Source of the DNA: Desulfuromonadaceae bacterium UBA2294
Lineage (GTDB): Bacteria > Desulfobacterota > Desulfuromonadia > Desulfuromonadales > UBA2294
Reading direction: 5' to 3'
DNA length: 5,496 nt
Assembly: GCA_002345625.1 (NCBI GenBank)
Contig: DDWE01000041.1
Location: 1-5,496, forward strand
The notes below the pieces were generated by a model. That model ran no database searches. It was given only the letters and a program-made list of their open reading frames with translations, and was not told the DNA's origin. Position 1 is the stretch's first letter. Each line of letters starts with the position of its first letter. Shown here one piece after another: positions 1 through 5,496 of this stretch. The position numbers were made by a program, and so were the translations under genes.

Positions 1-1
1 C

Positions 2-1342
2 ATCATCGACGAAGTGCACATGCTCTCCATCAATGCCTTCAACGCCCTGTTGAAGACGCTGGAAGAGCCGCCGGCGCACGCCAAGTTCATCTTCGCCACC
101 ACTGAGCCGCACAAGATCCCGATCACCATCCTGTCGCGCTGCCAGCGCCTCGATTTCCGCAAGATCGGCCTGAGCCTTCTGGTGCAGCGCCTGCGCGAGA
201 TCGTCGATGCCGAGAAGATCGTCATGTCGGATCGGGCCCTGGCACTGGTCGGGCGCAACGGCGAGGGGAGCATGCGCGACGCCCTGTCGACCCTCGACCA
301 GGTGATTGCTTTTTGCGGTGATACTGTCGGCGACGACGATGTGCAGAGCCTGCTCGGCATGGTCGATCGCCGTCTGCTGATCGATATCGCCAACGCCCTG
401 TTGCAACGCGACACCCGCCGGGCGCTCGACACCCTGCAACAGGTCGATGACCTCGGTCACTCCTACCGCCAGTTTGGCCGCGAACTGATCGACCTGTTCC
501 GCACCCTGGTGCTGCTCAAGGTGATTGACGATCCGGACGGGGTGACCGATATCACCGCCGACGAAAAACAGGAGCTGGTCAAGCTCGCCGCCACCTCCTC
601 CCTCGACGATCTGCAACGGATGCTGACCTTGCTGATGCGCGCCGATACCGAGATCCCGAACGCACCGTTCCCGCGTCTGGTGATCGAAATGGCGCTGGTC
701 CGCATCGCGGCGCTACCGGCGGCAGTCGATGTCGCCACCCTGATCGGCAAAATCGAACTGCTTGAGCGGCGTCTGGCCGGCGGACCGCTGCCGGCTGCTG
801 CAGCCCACCCTCCGGCGAGCCGCCCGGAGCCGCCACCAACGGCCGCACCACAAGCGCCGCCCCTGCCACCGGAGCCACCAGAAAAAAAGTCTGACGCCCC
901 GGCGGCCGGCACCCCCGACCGGGGCTGGCCGGGTCTGGTCGATTTCGTCCGCGCCAAGCGCAAACCGCGCATCGCCTCGATCCTGGAACAGGCCCGCCCG
1001 TTGGAGATCGCCCTGCCCAAGCTCCGCTTCGGACTGCTCAAAGGCTCCTTTGCCTGCAACCAGATGGAGGATAAAGAGACCATCGCCGACTTCAGCGAGC
1101 TGGCGGAGGCCTACTTTGGCACCCCGGTGCGGGTCGACGTGGTGGCGATGACCCCGGAAGAGGCGGAACAGCAAGAGACCAAATTGCCAAAATCACTGGC
1201 CGAGCAACGCCAGGACGAGGAGAGCGACCGGGCCAAACGACTCCGTCAGGACGCCCTCGACCATCCGGCGGTGAAGAATGCGCTTGAGGTTCTTGAAGGT
1301 GCCGTGGTTGAAGTTCGCCCCATCGACAAGGGGTTTGTCTAA
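2..1342 (+). CDS. dnaX: DNA polymerase III subunits gamma/tau (clamp loader), 5'-truncated
   Basis: This is the ATPase subunit of the clamp loader, which opens the beta sliding clamp and places it on primed DNA; the long tau form also ties polymerase cores and the DnaB helicase together. The window begins inside the AAA+ domain, so the first 100-odd residues (Walker A and zinc-binding cysteines) are missing; 446 codons remain. Counting from the first full codon, I see Walker B DEVH (3-6), the ATTEPHKIPITILSRC stretch (32-47) with sensor 1 and the SRC arginine finger, and GSMRDALS (89-96), the sensor 2 motif. A helical collar domain follows to about residue 255. Then comes a Pro/Ala-rich linker (about 260-308) and a C-terminal domain from the Trp codon at 926, like tau domain V. 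The GTG at 14 is the Val of Walker B, not a start. The linker carries a likely programmed frameshift site. The identification is very secure. Confidence 0.97.
   Translation: MIDEVHMLSINAFNALLKTLEEPPAHAKFIFATTEPHKIPITILSRCQRLDFRKIGLSLLVQRLREIVDAEKIVMSDRALALVGRNGEGSMRDALSTLDQVIAFCGDTVGDDDVQSLLGMVDRRLLIDIANALLQRDTRRALDTLQQVDDLGHSYRQFGRELIDLFRTLVLLKVIDDPDGVTDITADEKQELVKLAATSSLDDLQRMLTLLMRADTEIPNAPFPRLVIEMALVRIAALPAAVDVATLIGKIELLERRLAGGPLPAAAAHPPASRPEPPPTAAPQAPPLPPEPPEKKSDAPAAGTPDRGWPGLVDFVRAKRKPRIASILEQARPLEIALPKLRFGLLKGSFACNQMEDKETIADFSELAEAYFGTPVRVDVVAMTPEEAEQQETKLPKSLAEQRQDEESDRAKRLRQDALDHPAVKNALEVLEGAVVEVRPIDKGFV
871..933 (+). other. dnaX: Candidate programmed -1 ribosomal frameshift signal in dnaX
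   Basis: The heptamer A AAA AAG sits at 883-889 with its last two codons, AAA and AAG, in the dnaX frame. Slipping back one base reads AAA AAA GTC and then TGA at 892-894, so the product would end one residue after the slip. Upstream, GGAG at 871-874 lies 8 bases before the heptamer and could act as an internal Shine-Dalgarno sequence. Downstream, a GC-rich hairpin can form, either 898-903 with 928-933 or 903-909 with 925-931, both topped by 913-916 with 921-924 around a GACC loop. All three parts match the arrangement known for E. coli dnaX. The short product would keep the ATPase and collar domains and lose the tau C-terminal domain. The elements are seen in the sequence; their use is inferred. 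Polymerase slippage on the seven-A run is an alternative route to the same product. Confidence 0.75.
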
Positions 1343-1392
1343 GCAGTGTCACCGCCATTGTTTTCGTATGGCTAAACTTTAGTTGATTTTTT

Positions 1393-1399
1393 AAGGGAG
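1393..1399 (+). promoter_or_regulatory. Ribosome-binding site of ybaB
   Basis: AAGGGAG lies 10 bases before the ATG at 1410 and fixes that start. The 67-base gap after dnaX (1343-1409) is AT-rich and shows no convincing promoter or terminator, so ybaB is probably transcribed together with dnaX. Confidence 0.75.
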
Positions 1400-1409
1400 A
1401 ATAAAGATA

Positions 1410-1724
1410 ATGGGTAAAGGTCTTGGCAACCTGATGAAGCAGGCGCAGATGGTCCAGCAGAAGATGGGTCGCGTGCAGGAAGAGATGGAAGGGCGTCAGG
1501 TTGAGGCGACTTCCGGCGGCGGCATGGTCACCGCCGTGGTCAACGGCAGGCAGAAACTGCTCGACCTGAAGATCGACCCGCAGGTGGTCGATGCCAGTGA
1601 TGTCGAGATGTTGCAAGATCTGGTCGTTGCCGCCATCAACGAGGCGATCAACAAAAGTCAGAAGATGATGCAGGAAGAGATGGCGAAACTGACCGGCGGC
1701 TTCAACATCCCGGGCATGTTTTAA
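1410..1724 (+). CDS. ybaB: YbaB/EbfC family nucleoid-associated DNA-binding protein
   Basis: This is a small dimeric cytoplasmic protein that binds DNA and is thought to help shape the nucleoid; it belongs to the YbaB/EbfC family. It is 104 residues, close to the usual 105-110. Family features are visible in order: an N-terminal amphipathic helix rich in Gln, Met and Lys (about 3-30, beginning GKGLGNLMKQAQ), the GGGMV turn (36-40) leading into two beta strands with the NG pair (45-46), a second long helix (about 65-93), and the family-typical tail GGFNIPGMF (96-104). The ATG is backed by a good ribosome-binding site. The position between dnaX and recR is the classical one for this gene and supports the call by itself. 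Its exact cellular role remains poorly defined even in model bacteria; links to replication or RecR-dependent repair are suggested mostly by gene order. Confidence 0.96.
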   Translation: MGKGLGNLMKQAQMVQQKMGRVQEEMEGRQVEATSGGGMVTAVVNGRQKLLDLKIDPQVVDASDVEMLQDLVVAAINEAINKSQKMMQEEMAKLTGGFNIPGMF

Positions 1725-1800
1725 AACGGATACAGGTCACGACCGATGGCGTCATTGCCGCTCATTAATATTCCTCGCATCTATGCATTTTTAGGGCATA

Positions 1801-1829
1801 TTGAAAAAGTTTCGTCAAGTTAAAAAAAT
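1801..1829 (+). promoter_or_regulatory. Weak candidate sigma-70-type promoter upstream of recR
   Basis: TTGAAA (1801-1806) matches the -35 consensus at five of six bases. With a 17-base spacer it is followed by AAAAAT (1824-1829), which matches the -10 consensus at four of six. Transcription would start about 30 bases before recR. In such AT-rich sequence matches of this quality arise by chance, so this is only a candidate. Confidence 0.25.
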
Positions 1830-1859
1830 GAAACACCGGTTTATTCCTGTTGGATTTTC

Positions 1860-1867
1860 GGGGGGTG
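1860..1867 (+). promoter_or_regulatory. Atypical, closely spaced ribosome-binding site of recR
   Basis: A run of six G bases (1860-1865) followed by TG resembles GGAGGTG with one mismatch, but the G run ends only 3 bases before the ATG at 1869. No better purine-rich site lies at the usual distance and no in-frame start codon lies close upstream. Translation of recR may therefore be inefficient. Confidence 0.45.
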
Positions 1868-1868
1868 C

Positions 1869-2468
1869 ATGCTAGACTCCGTCCCATCTTTCGCGCGCCT
1901 GGTCGCCGAGCTGGCCAAGTTCCCCGGTATCGGGAAGAAAACCGCCGCCCGTCTGGCCTTTTATCTGTTGCGCTGCCCTGATCAGGAAGCCTTTGCCCTG
2001 GCCGACGCGGTGCGCGCGCTGAAAGAGCACATCCGGTTCTGCTCGGTCTGCCACCATATCACCGAAGCTGACCCCTGCTCATTGTGTACCGATCCGGCAC
2101 GCAGCGATCAGGTTTTGTGCGTGGTCGAATCACCGCAGGATCTCATTGCCATCGAGCGCAGCCGCTCTTATCGCGGACGCTACCATGTTCTGCACGGAGC
2201 CCTGTCACCGCTGGACGGTATCGGTCCGGAGCAGCTGCATATTACCGACCTGCTCGAGCGTCTGCGCAACCACGCCGTGCAGGAGGTCATTGTCGCCACC
2301 AACTTCACCGTCGAAGGCGAAGCAACGGCGCTCTACCTCAACCGGCTGCTCCACCCCCTGGGAGTGCGGGTGACGCGTCCGGCGCACGGTATCCCGATGG
2401 GGAGCGATCTTGAATACGTAGATGAAGCCACGGTCAGCCGGGCAGTCGAAGGCCGGCGCGACCTTTAA
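1869..2468 (+). CDS. recR: Recombination mediator protein RecR
   Basis: RecR acts with RecF and RecO to load RecA onto single-stranded DNA coated with SSB, in repair of gaps and stalled forks; it forms a ring or clamp on DNA. The protein is complete at 199 residues, the family's usual size. Domains in order: a helix-hairpin-helix with FPGIGKKTAARLAF (18-31); a zinc finger with cysteines 58, 61, 70 and 73 (CxxC-x8-CxxC); a Toprim domain starting at VLCVVES (82-88, with Glu87) and including DGIGP (116-120) and ATNFTVEGEATA; and the C-terminal Walker B-like region HGIPMGSDLEYVDEATVSRAVEGRR. The NFT in the Toprim motif replaces the more common NPT, a small variation. The start at 1869 places the hairpin at the distance from the N-terminus normal for the family. 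No residue expected to be essential is missing. Confidence 0.98.
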   Translation: MLDSVPSFARLVAELAKFPGIGKKTAARLAFYLLRCPDQEAFALADAVRALKEHIRFCSVCHHITEADPCSLCTDPARSDQVLCVVESPQDLIAIERSRSYRGRYHVLHGALSPLDGIGPEQLHITDLLERLRNHAVQEVIVATNFTVEGEATALYLNRLLHPLGVRVTRPAHGIPMGSDLEYVDEATVSRAVEGRRDL

Positions 2469-2519
2469 CCAGTAAAACCAGCATCCATTCGGTGCGAAAA
2501 AGGAAATTTATCCGCATAA

Positions 2520-2525
2520 AAGGAG
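2520..2525 (+). promoter_or_regulatory. Strong ribosome-binding site of the pyruvate:ferredoxin oxidoreductase gene
   Basis: AAGGAG ends 6 bases before the ATG at 2532, a near-ideal site that fits a highly expressed metabolic gene and settles the start. The 63-base gap after recR (2469-2531) shows neither a clear terminator nor a convincing promoter, so read-through from recR is possible. Confidence 0.85.
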
Positions 2526-2531
2526 AAGATT

Positions 2532-5496
2532 ATGTCTCGAAAAATGGTCAACATTGACGGCAACACCGCAGCAGCACATGTGGCGCATGCAGTTAACGAG
2601 GTGATCGCTATCTACCCGATTACCCCATCATCGGTGATGGGTGAGGTTTCTGACGCCAAGAGTGCTGTCGGTGAAAAAAATATCTGGGGAACGGTCCCCA
2701 AGGTTGTTGAGATGCAGTCCGAGGGTGGGGCCGCCGGGGCGGTTCACGGTGCGCTGCAGACCGGCGCCCTGACGACCACCTTTACCGCTTCTCAGGGTCT
2801 GCTGTTGATGATCCCGAACATGTTCAAGATTGCGGGTGAGCTCACCTCGACCGTCTTTCATGTATCCGCCCGTGCCATCGCCGCTCAGGCGCTGTCGATC
2901 TTCGGCGACCATTCCGACGTCATGTCAGCCCGCTCCACCGGCTGGGCCCTGCTCTGCTCCAACAATACCCAGGAGGTCATGGACTTCGCCCTGATCGCCC
3001 AGGCCTCGACCCTGGAGTCGCGCATCCCGTTCCTGCACTTCTTCGACGGCTTCCGCACCTCGTCCGAGATCCAGAAAGTCGAAGAGCTGACCATGGACGA
3101 TATGCGCCACATGGTCAGTAATGAACTGGTCCGTGCACACCGTGCCCGCGCCCTCTCTCCGGACCATCCGGTCATGCGCGGCACCGCCCAGAATCCGGAC
3201 GTCTACTTCCAGGGCCGTGAAACGGTCAATGCATTCTATGACAAGGTGCCAGGCATCGTTCAGGCACAGATGGACAAATTCGCAAAACTGACCGGTCGCC
3301 AGTACAACCTGTTCGACTACGTCGGTGCTCCGGATGCGGAGAAAGTCATTGTCATGATGGGCTCCGGCTGCGACACCGCCCATGAACTGGTCAACCATCT
3401 GACTGCCAAGGGTGAGAAGGTCGGCCTGCTCAAGGTCCGTCTCTTCCTGCCGTTTTTGACCGAAGAGTTTGCCAAAGCGCTTCCGAAGACGGTCAAGAAG
3501 ATCGCGGTCCTCGACCGCACCAAGGAGCCAGGCTCCATGGGCGAGCCGATGTATCTCAACGTCCGCACCGCCATTGGCGAAGCGATGGCCGACGGTCAGT
3601 TCGAGTTCAAAGGCTACCCGACCATCGTCGGCGGCCGCTATGGTCTCGGCTCTTACGAATTCACTCCGGCCATGGTCAAGGCGGTTTACGATAACCTCGA
3701 CGCCGCCAAGCCGATGAATCATTTCGTCGTCGGTATCAAGGACGACGTCACCGGCCGCAGCCTCGACTTCGATCCGAATTTCAAGGTTCCGAGCAACGCC
3801 TATCAGGCGATGTTCTTCGGTCTCGGCTCCGACGGGACTGTCGGCGCCAACAAGAACTCGATCAAAATTATCGGCGACACCACCGACAACAATGCTCAGG
3901 CTTACTTCGTGTACGACTCGAAGAAGGCCGGGAGCATGACCACTTCGCATCTGCGCTTCGGCAAGGAGGTGATCCGTGCTCCGTACCTGATCGATTCAGC
4001 CGACTTTATCGCCTGCCACAACTTCTCGTTCCTCGCCAGATACGACCTGCTCTCCAAGGCGAAGGAGGGTGCAACCTTCCTGATCAACTCTGTGCACAGC
4101 GCCAGCGAGACCTGGGACTACCTGCCGCAGGAGACCCAGCAGACGATTATCGACAAGAAGATGAAGGTTTACGTGATCGATGGCGTGCGCCTCGGTAACG
4201 AGATCGGGCTCGGCTCGCGTATCAACGTCATCATGCAGTCCGCCTTCTTCAAGATTTCGAACATTATCGACTTCGGCCTGGCCGAAAAAGAGATCAAGGA
4301 CGCCATCGTCAAGTCGTACAGCAAAGCCGGTGAGAAGGTCGTCAAGATGAACTTCGAGGCGGTTGACGCCGGCGCCAACAACATCGTCGAGATGGCTGTT
4401 CCTGCCAAGGTCACCAGCAGCTTCAAGATCACCTCGGTGGTTAATGCTGATTCTCCTACTTTTGTCAAGCAGACCACCGGTCCGATTATCGACGCCAAGG
4501 GCGAAGCCCTGCCGATCTCGGCCATGCCGGTCGACGGAACCTTCCCGACCGGAACCGCCAAGTACGAAAAACGCAACATCGCGGTCAACATCCCCGTCTG
4601 GGACAAAGAACTCTGCATCCAGTGCGGGATCTGTTCGTTTGTCTGCCCGCATGCCACCATCCGGATGAAGGTCGTCGAAGAAGCGGATCTCAAAGGGGCT
4701 CCGGCCACCTTTAAATCGTGTGATGCCAAGGGCAAAGAGCTGGCCGGCAAGAAGTATGCGTTGCAGGTCGCGCCTGAGGATTGTACCGGCTGTGGCGCTT
4801 GTGTTCACAACTGCCCGGCCAAGAGCAAGACCGAGGAAGGGCACAAGGCGATCAACATGACCTTCCAGGAGCCGCTGCGTGAGCAGGAAGCTGCCAACTG
4901 GGAGTTCTTCCTGTCGCTGCCCGACACCGATCCGGCACTGCTGAATCGCGCGACGCTCAAAGGGAGTCAACTCCTGCCGCCGATGTTCGAATTCTCCGGC
5001 GCCTGTGCCGGTTGTGGCGAGACCCCGTTCGTCAAGCTCTGCTCGCAGTTGTTCGGTGACCGGATGATCGTCGCCAATGCCACCGGTTGTTCATCGATTT
5101 ACGGAGGCAACCTGCCGACCACACCCTGGACCACCCGTAAGGACGGTCTCGGTCCGGCCTGGAGTAACTCTCTGTTTGAGGACAACGCGGAATTCGGCTT
5201 CGGCTACCGCCTGACCATCGACAAGTTCAACGAGTATGCGCTTGAACTGATCGACAAGCTCGCCAGCTGTGATTGCAAAGGCTGCAAAGAGAACCTGGGC
5301 CTGATGAACGAGATCAAGACCGCCAAGCAGGAGACCCAGGAAGAGATCGAAGCCCAGCGTGCTCGCGTTGCCAAGCTTAAGACCGCTCTCGCTCAGTGCC
5401 CGGATGACGACAGCAAGGACCTGCTGTCCCTCGCCGACTACCTGGTCAAGAAGTCGGTCTGGATCCATGGTGGCGACGGTTGGGCCTACGACATCG
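2532..5496 (+). CDS. por/nifJ: Pyruvate:ferredoxin (flavodoxin) oxidoreductase, single-chain type, 3'-truncated
   Basis: This cytoplasmic enzyme interconverts pyruvate plus CoA with acetyl-CoA, CO2 and reduced ferredoxin, using thiamine diphosphate and three [4Fe-4S] clusters. The window holds 988 codons of a usual 1170-1200, so roughly 200 C-terminal residues are missing. The N-terminus aligns with the Desulfovibrio africanus enzyme without gaps: Thr31 in YPITPSS, Glu64 in MQSEGG and Arg114 in VSAR are the known active-site residues. Domain II and the CoA-related domain III follow. The ferredoxin-like domain has CIQCGICSFVCP (Cys 695, 698, 701, 705) and CTGCGACVHNCP (Cys 751, 754, 757, 761). 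The proximal cluster has Cys 825, 828 and 853; its fourth cysteine lies beyond the window. The thiamine motif GDGWAYDI (981-988) sits at the edge. Oddities are Leu306 where Arg is usual (VRLFLPF) and an added CDCKGC (913-918). The frame is open with no break. Pyruvate as substrate is the likeliest reading. Confidence 0.97.
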   Translation, partial: MSRKMVNIDGNTAAAHVAHAVNEVIAIYPITPSSVMGEVSDAKSAVGEKNIWGTVPKVVEMQSEGGAAGAVHGALQTGALTTTFTASQGLLLMIPNMFKIAGELTSTVFHVSARAIAAQALSIFGDHSDVMSARSTGWALLCSNNTQEVMDFALIAQASTLESRIPFLHFFDGFRTSSEIQKVEELTMDDMRHMVSNELVRAHRARALSPDHPVMRGTAQNPDVYFQGRETVNAFYDKVPGIVQAQMDKFAKLTGRQYNLFDYVGAPDAEKVIVMMGSGCDTAHELVNHLTAKGEKVGLLKVRLFLPFLTEEFAKALPKTVKKIAVLDRTKEPGSMGEPMYLNVRTAIGEAMADGQFEFKGYPTIVGGRYGLGSYEFTPAMVKAVYDNLDAAKPMNHFVVGIKDDVTGRSLDFDPNFKVPSNAYQAMFFGLGSDGTVGANKNSIKIIGDTTDNNAQAYFVYDSKKAGSMTTSHLRFGKEVIRAPYLIDSADFIACHNFSFLARYDLLSKAKEGATFLINSVHSASETWDYLPQETQQTIIDKKMKVYVIDGVRLGNEIGLGSRINVIMQSAFFKISNIIDFGLAEKEIKDAIVKSYSKAGEKVVKMNFEAVDAGANNIVEMAVPAKVTSSFKITSVVNADSPTFVKQTTGPIIDAKGEALPISAMPVDGTFPTGTAKYEKRNIAVNIPVWDKELCIQCGICSFVCPHATIRMKVVEEADLKGAPATFKSCDAKGKELAGKKYALQVAPEDCTGCGACVHNCPAKSKTEEGHKAINMTFQEPLREQEAANWEFFLSLPDTDPALLNRATLKGSQLLPPMFEFSGACAGCGETPFVKLCSQLFGDRMIVANATGCSSIYGGNLPTTPWTTRKDGLGPAWSNSLFEDNAEFGFGYRLTIDKFNEYALELIDKLASCDCKGCKENLGLMNEIKTAKQETQEEIEAQRARVAKLKTALAQCPDDDSKDLLSLADYLVKKSVWIHGGDGWAYDI

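Larger units (their letters stand above)
1725..1868 (+). other. AT-rich spacer between ybaB and recR
   Basis: These 144 bases hold no credible gene. They are clearly richer in A and T than the flanking genes, especially from about 1760 to 1858, which suits a promoter or leader. The only inverted repeat I see, GGTC-AC-GACC at about 1735-1744, is too short for a terminator and has no T run after it. Separate transcription of recR is possible but not shown. Confidence 0.5.

Noticed and set aside
14..16. GTG at 14 as the start of a shorter dnaX product.
   Set aside because: The frame is open to the window edge, and this codon is the Val of the DEVH Walker B motif, so it is internal.
1343..1409. 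A possible promoter before ybaB starting from TTGTTT at 1359-1364.
   Set aside because: At the right spacing there is only a poor three-of-six match for a -10 box, so it cannot be told from chance.
463..1616. Minus-strand open frames opposite dnaX and ybaB, and a + strand frame at 762-1151.
   Set aside because: These are low-complexity Arg, Gly, Pro and Ser-rich translations from other frames of dnaX. The one at 1092-1616 crosses the dnaX-ybaB boundary and has no family signature.
1850..1868. A possible sigma-54 type GG/GC element before recR (TTGG ... TGC).
   Set aside because: The spacing between the GG and GC elements is wrong, and the second element would overlap the ribosome-binding site and start codon.
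2673..2710. A second A AAA AAT heptamer in frame at the start of the oxidoreductase (2675-2681), with a -1 frame stop at 2708-2710.
   Set aside because: The product would be a useless fragment of about 60 residues, the heptamer is a weaker slippery type, and I see no Shine-Dalgarno or hairpin stimulator around it. It encodes Glu-Lys-Asn normally.
3996..4970. A 324-residue open frame on the minus strand opposite the oxidoreductase, with another of 341 residues at 2925-3950.
   Set aside because: Both lie wholly antisense to a gene with clear catalytic and cluster motifs. They reflect codon bias in a GC-rich gene, and their translations resemble no recognisable family.

Overview
The window is an ordinary chromosomal housekeeping region, read entirely on the + strand, with four genes in the order dnaX (5' end missing) - ybaB/ebfC - recR - por/nifJ (3' end missing). 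GC content is fairly high in the genes, while the short gaps between them are AT-rich. The trio dnaX-ybaB-recR is a widely conserved bacterial cluster. Followed directly by a single-chain pyruvate:ferredoxin oxidoreductase, it resembles the arrangement I recall from Geobacter, Pelobacter and Desulfuromonas. An anaerobic member of that group (Desulfuromonadia) is therefore the best guess. This is an inference from gene order and protein character, not a database result.

Layout. Positions 2-1342 hold the DnaX clamp-loader ATPase from its Walker B box to its natural stop. It has a proline-rich linker at about 779-925 and a tau-type C-terminal domain after that. Positions 1410-1724 hold the small nucleoid-associated protein YbaB/EbfC. 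A 144-base AT-rich spacer with a weak possible promoter follows. RecR is at 1869-2468 and is complete, with helix-hairpin-helix, four-cysteine zinc finger and Toprim regions. After 63 bases with a good ribosome-binding site, the pyruvate:ferredoxin oxidoreductase starts at 2532 and runs off the window end after 988 codons, inside its second thiamine-diphosphate motif.

Function. dnaX, ybaB and recR serve replication, nucleoid organisation and recombinational repair. The oxidoreductase links pyruvate and acetyl-CoA to low-potential ferredoxin in the cytoplasm of an anaerobe. Its link to the first three genes looks like conserved proximity rather than a shared pathway.

The most interesting signal is inside dnaX. 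A heptamer A AAA AAG lies in the reading frame at 883-889 and is followed in the -1 frame by GTC and then a TGA stop at 892-894. A GGAG stands 8 bases upstream and a GC-rich hairpin lies just downstream. This matches the architecture of the programmed frameshift that makes the short gamma subunit in Escherichia coli dnaX, so this gene probably makes both a long (tau) and a short (gamma-like) product. I saw no mobile elements, CRISPR arrays, tRNAs or rRNAs, and no wholly new system.
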